From Prevotella ihumii (lineage in GTDB: Bacteria > Bacteroidota > Bacteroidia > Bacteroidales > Bacteroidaceae), in assembly GCF_900155655.1 (NCBI RefSeq), contig NZ_LT706987.1, forward strand, positions 1,991,325 through 2,055,324: 64,000 bases of DNA, read 5' to 3'. Below are positions 17,123 to 25,083 of this stretch, piece after piece (the stretch's first letter is position 1; every line of letters starts with the position of its first letter). Under the pieces are notes generated by a model that was given only the letters and a program-made list of their open reading frames with translations, made no database searches and was not told the DNA's origin. A program made the position numbers and the translations under genes.

Positions 17123-17152
17123 GTAGGGGGTCGGTTCACCGAGTTCCGCTTA
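17123..17152. repeat. half of a GTAGGGG...GAGTTCCGCTTA repeat
   Basis: GTAGGGGGTCGGTTCACCGA followed by GAGTTCCGCTTA resembles the left arm of the hairpin at 27503-27527. The inner palindrome changes from TCGATTTATCGA there to TCGGTTCACCGA here, a paired change that keeps the stem. Confidence 0.5.
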
Positions 17153-17199
17153 TTGAGGAGTTATAGTCAAATGTTTTGTGGGGCAGAATTGGCGAATTG

Positions 17200-17269
17200 G
17201 TCAGACAAGTCAGACAAGTCAGACAAGTCAGACCCGTCTGACTCGTCCGACCCGTCCGACCCGTCTGAC
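17200..17269. repeat. GTCNGAC 9-bp array, 8 units
   Basis: Units change from GTCAGACAA (three copies) to GTCTGAC and GTCCGAC types, giving partial mirror symmetry. The left flank GGCGAATTGG is shared in part with the array at 27640, and the right flank GAAACTACA resembles those at 7575 and 27709. Confidence 0.85.
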
Positions 17270-17312
17270 GAAACTACAATTTTTGTAAAGTATTGTTTAA
17301 AGCGAGATGGGT

Positions 17313-18401
17313 CTATTTCTCCTTTTTTTGCTTTGCCTTACGTGCATACTCAAAGAGTGATGAAGGCAGGTGGCAATAACCCGATGGATTTTTGTCCAAG
17401 TAGTCTTGGTGGTATTCCTCGGCTGTGTAGAAATTCTTTAGCGGTAGCAGTTCCACCTCCAAAGGAACGTTGTGCTTGCGTTCCTCGTTGTCGAACACTT
17501 TACGGATAATGGCTTTGTCGGCAGGGTCGGTGTAGTAGACGCCTGTGCGATACTGCGTACCTCTGTCGTGTCCTTGCTGATTGAGACTTGTAGGGTCGAT
17601 AGACACAAAGTAGAGACCGATGAGGAAATCGAGCGAAACCACTGATGGGTCGTAAGTGATGTGTACTGCTTCGGCAAAACCTGTGCGGTCGGTACACACT
17701 TGTTCGTAAGTAGGATTTTTGATGTTGCCGTTAGCATAGCCCACTTCGGTAGCCACTACGCCTTCTACCTGCTTGATGTAGTGTTCTGTACCCCAAAAAC
17801 AACCACCTGCCACGTATATTTCCTTGGTCAGAAGATGCTTATACGCTCCGTAACCCTCCTTGTCCATATCCTTTAAAGGGATAAAGCGCAGCGACGCACT
17901 ATTGATGCAATAGCGAGTTCCGCCCTTGTCGGCAGGTCCGTCATCAAACACGTGCCCAAGGTGTGCATTGCCCGTCTTGCTTCTTATTTCGGTGCGTACC
18001 ATTCCGTGCGAACGGTCGGTGTGTTCTACGAGCAAATCGTTTGATATGGGTTTTGAGAATGCTGGCCACCCACACCCTGAGTCATATTTGTCTGTCGATA
18101 CGAAGAGCGGTTCGCCTGTGGTAATGTCTACATAGATGCCCGAACGAAACTCCTTGTCGTAAGCATTGGTGAAGGGTCGCTCTGTGGCAGCCTCTTGGGT
18201 TACAGCATATTGTTCTGGTGTCAACATTTTGCGTAATGTTGCATCGTCCAACTTCTTAAATTGTTTCTTTTCCATTTTGTTTTTTGTTAAGACAGAGTCG
18301 CGCAAGGCTGCCGACTCATTGTTTGTTGATGAATTTCCGTTGCAAGCTACTGTTGCAAAAATGCCTAAAACGATGGCTAAAATTTTTGTTATCCTATTCA
18401 T
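17313..18401 (-). CDS. msrAB: bifunctional peptide methionine sulfoxide reductase MsrB-MsrA lipoprotein
   Basis: A 362-residue fusion that repairs both stereoisomers of methionine sulfoxide in proteins. The signal ends in a lipobox with cysteine 20 (FATVAC), so it should be anchored in the envelope. The MsrB domain comes first (about 45-175), with resolving Cys110 in SGCGWPAF and nucleophile Cys165 in [10 protein letters not shown]; the zinc-binding CxxC pairs of E. coli MsrB are missing. The MsrA domain (about 195-350) has nucleophile Cys201 in GGCFWGTE and the GYANG motif. The B-A order is as in some Bacteroidetes and spirochaete proteins. No thioredoxin-like partner is adjacent. Confidence 0.95.
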   Translation of the reverse strand: MNRITKILAIVLGIFATVACNGNSSTNNESAALRDSVLTKNKMEKKQFKKLDDATLRKMLTPEQYAVTQEAATERPFTNAYDKEFRSGIYVDITTGEPLFVSTDKYDSGCGWPAFSKPISNDLLVEHTDRSHGMVRTEIRSKTGNAHLGHVFDDGPADKGGTRYCINSASLRFIPLKDMDKEGYGAYKHLLTKEIYVAGGCFWGTEHYIKQVEGVVATEVGYANGNIKNPTYEQVCTDRTGFAEAVHITYDPSVVSLDFLIGLYFVSIDPTSLNQQGHDRGTQYRTGVYYTDPADKAIIRKVFDNEERKHNVPLEVELLPLKNFYTAEEYHQDYLDKNPSGYCHLPSSLFEYARKAKQKKEK

Positions 18402-18452
18402 AGTGGTAATGTTTAAATTGAGGGGGGGCTTTGTCGGGTTTTGTGAGGCTTT

Positions 18453-18550
18453 GTCGGACTTGTCGGACTTGTCGGACTTGTCGGACGGGTCGGACGGGTC
18501 AGACGGGTCAGACGGGGTCGGACGGGTCGGACGGGTCGGACTTGTCCGAC
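18453..18550. repeat. GTCNGAC 9-bp array, 11 units
   Basis: Eleven units, mainly GTCGGACTT and GTCGGACGG, one of them 10 bases long. It lies between msrAB and the ABC ATPase gene, both on the minus strand. G runs occur just before it (18422-18428). Confidence 0.85.
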
Positions 18551-18580
18551 TTTGCTGTTTTCCCCCAACTTTTCTGCTTT

Positions 18581-18614
18581 GTCAGACCAGTCCGACCAGT
18601 CCGACTCGTCCGAC
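18581..18614. repeat. GTCNGAC 9-bp array, 4 units
   Basis: Four units (GTCAGACCA, GTCCGACCA, GTCCGACTC, GTCCGAC) of complementary sense to the array at 18453-18550. The two could pair with each other over part of their length. Confidence 0.75.
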
Positions 18615-18653
18615 AATCCTCCGACAATCCTCCGACAATCCTCCAACAAAATC
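18611..18653. repeat. 11-bp tandem repeat CGACAATCCTC
   Basis: Three exact copies and one degenerate copy, directly joined to the preceding array. It ends just before the stop codon of the ABC ATPase gene. Confidence 0.75.
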
Positions 18654-18658
18654 CTCCC

Positions 18659-19363
18659 TTATCCCTCGGTGAAATATTCATTAAGTACAGCCTCCGCCGA
18701 GCCATTTTGGTTGTGCAGGTCGTGTACAATCTTTCCTTTCTCCATCAAGATGATGCGTGTGCATATTTCTGAAACGAAGTTGAGGTTATGGCTCGATATA
18801 AGCACTGTTGTTCCAAACTCTTTGTTGAGTTGTTGTATGGTTTTGGCAATATTGATTTGCGATGATGGGTCAAGGTAGTTGAAAGGTTCGTCAAGTATCA
18901 ATACCTTTGGATTGACTATCATTGCCGCAATGATGCCTATTTTCTGTCGGTTGCCTTCAGAGAAGTTTTTGATGTATTTTCCTACACCCAATATTTCGTC
19001 ACGCATCAGCGGTTTGTAACGTTCCAAACGTTCGGCAAGTGTGGCATCGTCAATGTTATACAATTTGGCAATAACACCAAAAAACTCTTCAGGCGAATAG
19101 AAATCTATCAAGAAGCCCTTGTCTACATACGACCCTGTGTAGGCTTTCCATTCGGTGCTCTGCGTAACAGGTTTGCCTCCCGACCACACCTGTCCATCGT
19201 TGGCACGGATAAGGTCGAGTATGAGGCGCATCAACGTGGTTTTTCCTGCTCCGTTGTTGCCTACAAGACCTATCAGTTCGCCCTCGTTCAGGGTGAGCTG
19301 GTCTATGTCTATTACTATTTTATCATCGTATTGCTTTTTCAGCTGTTCTATTTTTATTTCCAT
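18659..19363 (-). CDS. ABC transporter ATP-binding protein
   Basis: A 234-residue ATPase subunit. Walker A is GNNGAGKT at 35-42, the signature is NFSEGNRQKIG near 128-138 (FSEGN in place of the usual LSGGQ), Walker B with catalytic glutamate is VLILDEPF near 152-159, and the switch histidine lies in ISSHNLNF. It lies 41 bases downstream of a large membrane protein gene, the likely permease. The pair resembles DUF5687-type Bacteroidetes transporters, whose substrate is unknown. The SEGNR signature fits ABC-2-type exporters. Confidence 0.92.
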   Translation of the reverse strand: MEIKIEQLKKQYDDKIVIDIDQLTLNEGELIGLVGNNGAGKTTLMRLILDLIRANDGQVWSGGKPVTQSTEWKAYTGSYVDKGFLIDFYSPEEFFGVIAKLYNIDDATLAERLERYKPLMRDEILGVGKYIKNFSEGNRQKIGIIAAMIVNPKVLILDEPFNYLDPSSQINIAKTIQQLNKEFGTTVLISSHNLNFVSEICTRIILMEKGKIVHDLHNQNGSAEAVLNEYFTEG

Positions 19364-19404
19364 ATCTTTCTTGTTTGTTACCTTAATATATATAGCGTGT
19401 CAGT

Positions 19405-20781
19405 CTATTTGCGGTAGGTTTCAAAATATTTGTGTCTGTTCTTTTCGTAGTGTTTGGCTATGGCTGCAAGGATAGGACGATGAAGAGCTACACCTAAGAG
19501 TCCAACGCCTGTGAAGAGCCAATAGAGAATTGTGGCATCTAAGAATGCAATCAGCACCATTGGTAACAACAGGACGGCAAATGTGAGTCCGAACGCCTGA
19601 GCAGAGAAGTTAGCCCCCTGCTGGTTGAACATCGACTTATCGAACAAGTCCATACGCTTTGCCAAAAATACGTACAGCATCATTAGCAGGTTGCAGAAAC
19701 CTACAATGAGCAAGAACAAACTGCCGATGAACGCCAAAGGTATGCCAAAAATAAAGTGAGTAGGCAAGACTATCGCTGTAGAAACTATCGCCAAGAGCAC
19801 ACTGCAATAATATTGTCGGCGGAAAAGTTGGGCTACATCAAACGGACGTGTCCACATACCTTCTATATAGTTGCCTATTACGCTCAATGTGTTTTGAAGA
19901 TAGACGATGGGCAAGATGATAATTCCAAATATAAAGTTGTCCAATAGACTGATGTCTTGACCATTTTCAGCATACGTAGAACCGTGCATATAGTTTGAAG
20001 CAGCGAGGAGCAGCAGCAATATCCATAAGAAGCGGAAACGTGGCGAACGCAAGAAGGGACGAAACTCTAAAGCGTACAATGTGCTAAGACTATTGCCCTT
20101 TACACGTTCGGTGTGGCTCTTGCTCTCGTTATATCCACGGAGCGTAGTCATATACTTTGTTATCGTCACCAAAGCCACTGCCGCCAAGCCACAGAAGCCC
20201 AAGACAAAAGGCAACACAGGTAAGGCAAAGAAATTGACAGCGTATGCCGCAGACACCACCCAATAGATAATCCACATGGCCAACGTAGGCAAGCGGTCAA
20301 CCCAACGATTTACCTTGTGCATAGCCGAGATAAACATACTGTTGGTCAACGACAAAAGGAGAAATATAGCCCCATAACCCATTGCCACCCAAGGCGAAAG
20401 CAACGAAAAAGCAATGATGACCAACGGCACCACCCAACCTATGGTAAAAATGTCGAAAACATTAGAGATGACTACAAACCAGTGCCATGATGCGTCGTCG
20501 ACAGGTCGGGTCTTGAAATAAGCTGGCATTAGCACGGGGTCGTCTTTGAAGAAGTATTTCATCACAAGGTCGAACCCTGCCACTGCCACTCCTGCCACGG
20601 CAAGCACCATGGTCCAGTCTACACCGCCCAACATTTGGTGCAGCTCCTCCTGCGCAACAATAGCCCCAACGGTGAGCGAACCCAAAATAAGCACATAGAA
20701 ATAGGTGAAGAGAAAGAAATTCTTCCACTTAAAGTTGCGTTTCTTTTGCAGCAACCAATGGTTGATGAGAAGTTTTAACAT
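19405..20781 (-). CDS. DUF5687-like ABC transporter membrane subunit
   Basis: The open frame reaches 20817, but I take the ATG at 20781 because the sequence MLKLLINHWLLQKKRN then opens as in ABC-2 permease-like proteins. The product has 458 residues with about ten to twelve hydrophobic segments and short loops. It is cotranscribed with the ATPase gene downstream and should form the channel of an exporter or drug/lipid pump. Known for the family: the function is not established. The frame has a consensus promoter 25 bases upstream of the ATG. Confidence 0.82.
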   Translation of the reverse strand: MLKLLINHWLLQKKRNFKWKNFFLFTYFYVLILGSLTVGAIVAQEELHQMLGGVDWTMVLAVAGVAVAGFDLVMKYFFKDDPVLMPAYFKTRPVDDASWHWFVVISNVFDIFTIGWVVPLVIIAFSLLSPWVAMGYGAIFLLLSLTNSMFISAMHKVNRWVDRLPTLAMWIIYWVVSAAYAVNFFALPVLPFVLGFCGLAAVALVTITKYMTTLRGYNESKSHTERVKGNSLSTLYALEFRPFLRSPRFRFLWILLLLLAASNYMHGSTYAENGQDISLLDNFIFGIIILPIVYLQNTLSVIGNYIEGMWTRPFDVAQLFRRQYYCSVLLAIVSTAIVLPTHFIFGIPLAFIGSLFLLIVGFCNLLMMLYVFLAKRMDLFDKSMFNQQGANFSAQAFGLTFAVLLLPMVLIAFLDATILYWLFTGVGLLGVALHRPILAAIAKHYEKNRHKYFETYRK

Positions 20782-20805
20782 AGAATATTTGTAAATAAAG
20801 TTTCG

Positions 20806-20837
20806 CAAAAGTAACAATAATATAAGAAAATGGCAAA
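20806..20837 (-). promoter_or_regulatory. Bacteroidetes-type promoter of the ABC transporter operon
   Basis: On the minus strand TACTTTTG (20813-20806) with TTTG (20837-20834) 20 bp upstream. Confidence 0.65.
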
Positions 20838-20855
20838 GAATTGAACATTATTTAG

Positions 20856-20863
20856 TATCTTTG
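20856..20863 (+). promoter_or_regulatory. -7 box before the PafA-like phosphatase gene
   Basis: TATCTTTG, a perfect -7 box, 72 bases before the ATG at 20936. It lies back to back with the promoter of the ABC operon, 18 bases from that promoter's upstream TTTG. Confidence 0.5.
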
Positions 20864-20935
20864 CAAGGCTCATAAACGTTATTTATCAATAGCCAAAGAG
20901 CAAAGAAAGCATAAGCAATTTACAATCAAAAGGAT

Positions 20936-22402
20936 ATGAAAAAACTATACACGACAGCTTTAATCCTCGCACTCGCTATTGCGGCACATGCACAAGTGGC
21001 ACGACCAAAGTTGGTGGTGGGACTTGTGGTAGACCAAATGCGATGGGACTACCTTTATTATTATTACAACGAATACGGCACAGGCGGACTGCGTCGCTTG
21101 CTCGCCGAGGGTTTTTCGTACGAAAATACCCACATCAACTATGCCCCTACGGTAACAGCCATTGGACACGCCTCTATCTATTCAGGCTCTGTACCAGCCC
21201 TTCACGGCATTGCTGGCAATCATTTTTGGGAAAACGACAAGCTCGTTTACTGCTGCGATGACCCTAAGGTGCAGACCGTTGGATCTAACAGCAAGGAAGG
21301 GCAGATGAGCCCACACAGAATGTTGTCCACCACGATAGGCGACCAACTAAAGTTGGCTACTAACTTTCGTTCCAAAGTGATAGGCGTTGCGCTGAAAGAC
21401 CGTGCATCTATTCTTCCTGCTGGACACTCGGCAGATGCGGCTTACTGGTGGGATACCTCGGCAGGCCATTTCGTTTCGTCTACCTTCTATATGGATAAAC
21501 TGCCTAAATGGGTGGACGATTTCAATAAGAAGAACCATACCGAACCTAAGTTTAACATAAAGATGTCGAACCTCGGTGTAACGATGACGTTTAAAATGGC
21601 TGAGGCTGCATTAGAGAACGAACGCTTAGGACAGGGCGACGAAACCGATATGCTTGCTGTGAGCATCTCTTCAACAGACGCCATAGGGCACGAATACAGC
21701 ACACGCGGAACAGAAAATCACGATGTGTATATGCAGTTGGACAAGGATTTGGCACACTTCCTCAACGCCTTAGACCAAAAGGTGGGACGTGGCAACTACC
21801 TTCTCTTTCTTTCTGCCGACCACGGAGCAGCCCACAACTACAATTTCTTGAACGGCAAACGCATACCCGCAGGAGCTTTCGAATATAAGAAAGCTGTGAA
21901 AGACCTCAATGCCTTTCTTCAGCAAAAGCACGGCATACAACCTGTTATGGGCGAGGACAACTACCAGTTCTACCTTAACGATAGCATTATAGCTCAAGCT
22001 GGCAAGAAGAAACAAGACGTGGTAAACGATGCTGTGGAATATTTGCGCCAAGACCCACAATACCTCTATGTGTTTGACGAGGAACAAATAAGCACTACAA
22101 CGATGCCCGACTTCCTTAAAACACGTATGCAACACGGCTATATACGCCATCGTTCAGGCGAAATAGGGGTGGTGACACGCCCACAATTCTTCGGTGCTAA
22201 AAACTCGCCCGACTATCGTGGCACATCGCACGGACAGCCCTTTGCTTACGACAATCACATACCTTGGCTGATGTATGGTTGGAACATCAAGCACGGCGAA
22301 ACCAACACAGAGACAACCATCAACGACATTGCAGCCACCGTGTGCGCAATGCTCAAAATACAAATGCCTAACGGCTGCATCGGAAAACCTATATTAAGAT
22401 AA
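20936..22402 (+). CDS. pafA: PafA-like alkaline phosphatase
   Basis: A 488-residue periplasmic enzyme with a signal peptide ending AHAQ at residue 20. It belongs to the alkaline phosphatase superfamily and resembles PafA, a monoesterase whose expression in relatives is not repressed by phosphate. Visible sites: metal ligand Asp33 (VVDQMRWDY), nucleophile Thr74 (PTVTAIGH), Asn95 (GNHFW), the K-x-R pair in LKDRASILPAG that contacts phosphate in PafA, then STDAIGH, SADHGA and GTSHGQP for the zinc ligands. It lies 15 bases upstream of a deoxynucleoside kinase, suggesting a phosphate or nucleotide salvage unit; that link is inference. Confidence 0.9.
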   Translation: MKKLYTTALILALAIAAHAQVARPKLVVGLVVDQMRWDYLYYYYNEYGTGGLRRLLAEGFSYENTHINYAPTVTAIGHASIYSGSVPALHGIAGNHFWENDKLVYCCDDPKVQTVGSNSKEGQMSPHRMLSTTIGDQLKLATNFRSKVIGVALKDRASILPAGHSADAAYWWDTSAGHFVSSTFYMDKLPKWVDDFNKKNHTEPKFNIKMSNLGVTMTFKMAEAALENERLGQGDETDMLAVSISSTDAIGHEYSTRGTENHDVYMQLDKDLAHFLNALDQKVGRGNYLLFLSADHGAAHNYNFLNGKRIPAGAFEYKKAVKDLNAFLQQKHGIQPVMGEDNYQFYLNDSIIAQAGKKKQDVVNDAVEYLRQDPQYLYVFDEEQISTTTMPDFLKTRMQHGYIRHRSGEIGVVTRPQFFGAKNSPDYRGTSHGQPFAYDNHIPWLMYGWNIKHGETNTETTINDIAATVCAMLKIQMPNGCIGKPILR

Positions 22403-22417
22403 GATAAAACCCTACCT

Positions 22418-23032
22418 ATGCACATAGCAATAGCAGGTAATATTGGGAGTGGAAAAACCACACTGACCACAATGTTGGCAAAGCGTTACAGCTGGAAGCC
22501 AAGATTTGAGTCGGTAGAATACAATCCTTATCTCGATGATTACTACAAGGACATAAAGCGATGGTCGTTCGCAATGGAAATATTCTTCCTCAAAGAACGA
22601 TTTAAAGACCTATTGGAAATTAGCGAAGAGCAAGTAAACGTGATACAAGACCGCTCCATCTACGAGGGGGTGTACGTGTTTACAGCCAACAATTACGCTA
22701 TGGGAAACCTCGATGAACGTGATTACGAAACCTATATGGAACTCTTTGAGGATATGACCGATGCTGTGAAATATCCCGACCTTATGATTTACCTGCGGTC
22801 GTCAGTGAGCCATCTTGTGGCAAACATAGAGAAACGAGGTAGAGACTACGAGCAGAAAATGCCCTTGGAATACCTCGAAAACATCAACAAACGCTATGAA
22901 GACTTTATACAAAATCAATATAAAGGGCGAGTTTTGATAATAGATGTAGACCAATTGGACTATCAGCACAATCCAAAAGACTTCGGCTTTATCACCGATA
23001 AGATAGACCGTGAGCTTTTCGGACTTTTCTAA
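22418..23032 (+). CDS. deoxynucleoside kinase, first of two
   Basis: A 204-residue enzyme that phosphorylates deoxynucleosides for salvage. The P-loop GNIGSGKTT is at 7-15, the DRS motif at 78-80 (IQDRSIYEG) and the lid RGRDYEQ near 145. The length and motifs match the dGK/dAK group of bacterial deoxynucleoside kinases. It is followed after 36 bases by a clear paralogue. Differences at the substrate pocket (for instance EYNPYLDDYY here and DNNPYLEDYY in the second) suggest different base preferences, possibly two subunits of one enzyme as in lactobacilli. Which nucleoside each uses cannot be told from sequence. Confidence 0.9.
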   Translation: MHIAIAGNIGSGKTTLTTMLAKRYSWKPRFESVEYNPYLDDYYKDIKRWSFAMEIFFLKERFKDLLEISEEQVNVIQDRSIYEGVYVFTANNYAMGNLDERDYETYMELFEDMTDAVKYPDLMIYLRSSVSHLVANIEKRGRDYEQKMPLEYLENINKRYEDFIQNQYKGRVLIIDVDQLDYQHNPKDFGFITDKIDRELFGLF

Positions 23033-23068
23033 ACACAATCAAAAAAAATCATAGAACAACATACAACT

Positions 23069-23689
23069 ATGCATATAGCAATAGCAGGAAACATTGGTGC
23101 GGGCAAAACCACATTGACCAAGATGCTCGCCAAAAGATATGGTTGGACGGCTCAATTCGAACCCGTAGACAACAATCCTTATTTGGAAGACTACTATGAG
23201 GATATGAACAGATGGGCTTTCAATCTGCAAATCTACTTCCTCAACAAGCGTTTTCGTGACGTGGTGGCTATCTCTCGTTCGGAAGATACCATCATTCAGG
23301 ACCGTACCATATTTGAAGATGCACGCATCTTTGCACCCAATCTGCACGATATGGGACTGATGAGCGACCGCGACTTTGACAATTATACCCATCTTTTCGA
23401 CTTGATGCTCTCGTTGGTGAAGCTGCCCGACTTGCTTATCTATATTCGCAGCTCGGTTCCTCACCTTATCGACCACATTCAGCAACGTGGTCGTGAGTAC
23501 GAGCAGACAATGCGCATCGACTATCTCCGTGGTCTGAACGAAAGATACGAAGAATGGATAAAATCGTACGATGGACAATTGATGATTGTGGACGGCGACA
23601 ATACCGACTTTGCCAAGAACCCACAAGATCTCCAACGCATTACGGATATGATAGACGAACGCTTGTTTGGTCTTTTTCCATCAGTATAA
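23069..23689 (+). CDS. deoxynucleoside kinase, second of two
   Basis: A 206-residue paralogue of the preceding protein, sharing the P-loop GNIGAGKTT (7-15), the DRT motif (IQDRTIFEDA) and the lid RGREYEQT. The second kinase keeps the family DRT form while the first has DRS. The tandem arrangement in the same direction, with the same start sequence (MHIAIAGNIG), indicates a local duplication followed by divergence. It is followed after 115 bases by thioredoxin reductase, which with ribonucleotide reductase nearby suggests a regional grouping of DNA precursor genes, though not a single operon. Confidence 0.9.
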   Translation: MHIAIAGNIGAGKTTLTKMLAKRYGWTAQFEPVDNNPYLEDYYEDMNRWAFNLQIYFLNKRFRDVVAISRSEDTIIQDRTIFEDARIFAPNLHDMGLMSDRDFDNYTHLFDLMLSLVKLPDLLIYIRSSVPHLIDHIQQRGREYEQTMRIDYLRGLNERYEEWIKSYDGQLMIVDGDNTDFAKNPQDLQRITDMIDERLFGLFPSV

Positions 23690-23804
23690 GTGCACCAACA
23701 GACCTGAGATGGAGAAGAACGGATAGCACCAAGGTGCAAAAAACCTACCAACTGACGAATTGACAGACTTAATTAAAGGCACAAATTTTGTTAATAAACA
23801 TATT

Positions 23805-24746
23805 ATGGAAAAAGTAAAAACATTGATTATAGGTAGCGGTCCTGCTGGTTATACAGCCGCTATTTATGCTGGTCGCTCTAACTTGCAGCCAGTGCTTTAT
23901 TGTGGTTTGCAACCAGGTGGACAGCTCACAACCACAACAGTGATTGAAAATTACCCAGGTTTCAAGGAAGGTGTAGATGCCAACACATTGATGATAGAGA
24001 TGCGCGAGCAAGCTGTCAATATGGGAGCAGAGGTTCGCGACGGTGCTATTGTTAAGGCAGACCTTAGCAAGCGTCCATTCGTGTTAGAGGACGACCACGG
24101 CAATGTAATCGAGGCGAATACTGTTATCATCGCCACAGGTGCAAGTGCTAAGTATTTGGGCTTGAGCGACGAAGAGAAATACCGTGGTCAGGGTGTAAGT
24201 GCTTGTGCTACTTGCGACGGCTTCTTCTATCGCAAACGCACCGTAGCCGTAGTAGGTGGTGGCGACACAGCTTGCGAAGAGGCAATGTATCTTTCAAGCC
24301 TTGCAAAGAAGGTGTATATGATTGTGCGTAAGCCATTCCTCCGTGCATCGGAGATTATGCAAAGGCGTGTAATGGAAAAGGAGAATATCGAGATTCTTTT
24401 CAATACCAACACACTGGGTCTCTATGGTGAAAACGGCGTTGAAGGTGCACACCTTGTACGCTTCAAGGGCGAAGAAAACGAGGAGAAATACGACATCGCA
24501 ATCGATGGTTTCTTCCTTGGTATCGGTCATCAACCTAACACCGAACTCTTTAAGGGTCAGTTGGATATGGACGAGCAAGGCTTCCTCATCACCAATGGTA
24601 TGTCGGCAGCTACCAGCGTAGAGGGTGTTTATGCAGCAGGCGATGTGGCAGACCCTATTTATCGTCAAGGTGTTGTAGCAGCAGGAAGTGGTGCTATTGC
24701 AGCTATCGAGGCAGAGCGTTTCCTCCAAGCTAAGGGCGAAAAGTAA
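23805..24746 (+). CDS. trxB: thioredoxin reductase
   Basis: The open frame begins at 23760 but I choose the ATG at 23805, where the FAD-binding strand begins (MEKVKTLIIGSGPAGYTAAIYAG); the 15 upstream codons do not fit. The protein has 313 residues, usual for TrxB. It uses NADPH and FAD to reduce thioredoxin. Motifs are GSGPAG near the start, the redox pair CATC (in SACATCDGFF, about 134-137), the NADPH site VVGGGDTACEEA, and the final FAD contact YAAGDV. Thioredoxin supplies electrons for MsrAB and ribonucleotide reductase, both encoded within the window. Confidence 0.95.
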   Translation: MEKVKTLIIGSGPAGYTAAIYAGRSNLQPVLYCGLQPGGQLTTTTVIENYPGFKEGVDANTLMIEMREQAVNMGAEVRDGAIVKADLSKRPFVLEDDHGNVIEANTVIIATGASAKYLGLSDEEKYRGQGVSACATCDGFFYRKRTVAVVGGGDTACEEAMYLSSLAKKVYMIVRKPFLRASEIMQRRVMEKENIEILFNTNTLGLYGENGVEGAHLVRFKGEENEEKYDIAIDGFFLGIGHQPNTELFKGQLDMDEQGFLITNGMSAATSVEGVYAAGDVADPIYRQGVVAAGSGAIAAIEAERFLQAKGEK

Positions 24747-24776
24747 AACAACGACCAAGTTTTTTTTAGATGCAAT

Positions 24777-24824
24777 TGAGGCGAGAAGGCTTCTCGGTTT
24801 AAGAGAGGCAGTCGCGCCTTTTTT
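24777..24824 (+). terminator. putative terminator after trxB
   Basis: CGAGAAGGCTTCTCG (24782-24796) forms a 6-bp hairpin with a 3-base loop, and an outer GGCG/CGCC pairing closes on a run of six T. The structure is imperfect. Confidence 0.45.
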
Positions 24825-24854
24825 GGTTGGGGGGAGGGCAGACTATTCCGATTG

Positions 24855-24942
24855 GTAGGACAAGTCGGACCTGTCGGACCTGTCGGACAAGTCGGACGGG
24901 TCGGACAAGTCGGACGGGTCGGACCTGTCGGACGGGTCTGAT
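24855..24942. repeat. GTCNGAC 9-bp array, 10 units
   Basis: Ten units dominated by GTCGGACCT, GTCGGACAA and GTCGGACGG, beginning GTAGGAC and ending GTCTGAT. It fills the space between trxB and the promoter of the penicillin-binding protein. Confidence 0.85.
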
Positions 24943-24982
24943 GTGCTCCCCCCTTCCTCCCCCAAAAAACCTATTCATTTAT

Positions 24983-25013
24983 TTTGAACATTCGTCTAAT
25001 TAACGTACCTTTG
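24983..25013 (+). promoter_or_regulatory. Bacteroidetes-type promoter of the class A PBP gene
   Basis: TTTG (24983-24986), 19 bp, then TACCTTTG (25006-25013). The leader to the ATG at 25084 is about 65 bases. Confidence 0.65.
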
Positions 25014-25083
25014 CACGTAAAGCGAACGTAAGTTGCACAGCGACAGGCTCTACAGTGCGTTCTAAACAAAAGCAAAGCAAGAT

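Noticed and set aside
17153..17509. Frame of 118 codons with [11 protein letters not shown] repeats
   Set aside because: It is the three-codon reading of the 9-bp GTCNGAC array followed by antisense msrAB; similar S-D or V-G-R repeats appear in every frame that crosses an array.
18166..18672. Plus-strand frame of 168 codons over msrAB and the arrays
   Set aside because: It is antisense to msrAB and then reads array repeats; no start signal or family match.
24855..24942. GTCNGAC arrays as CRISPR repeats
   Set aside because: The unit is only 9 bp with a 2-base variable part; there are no 25-40-bp spacers and no cas genes in the window.
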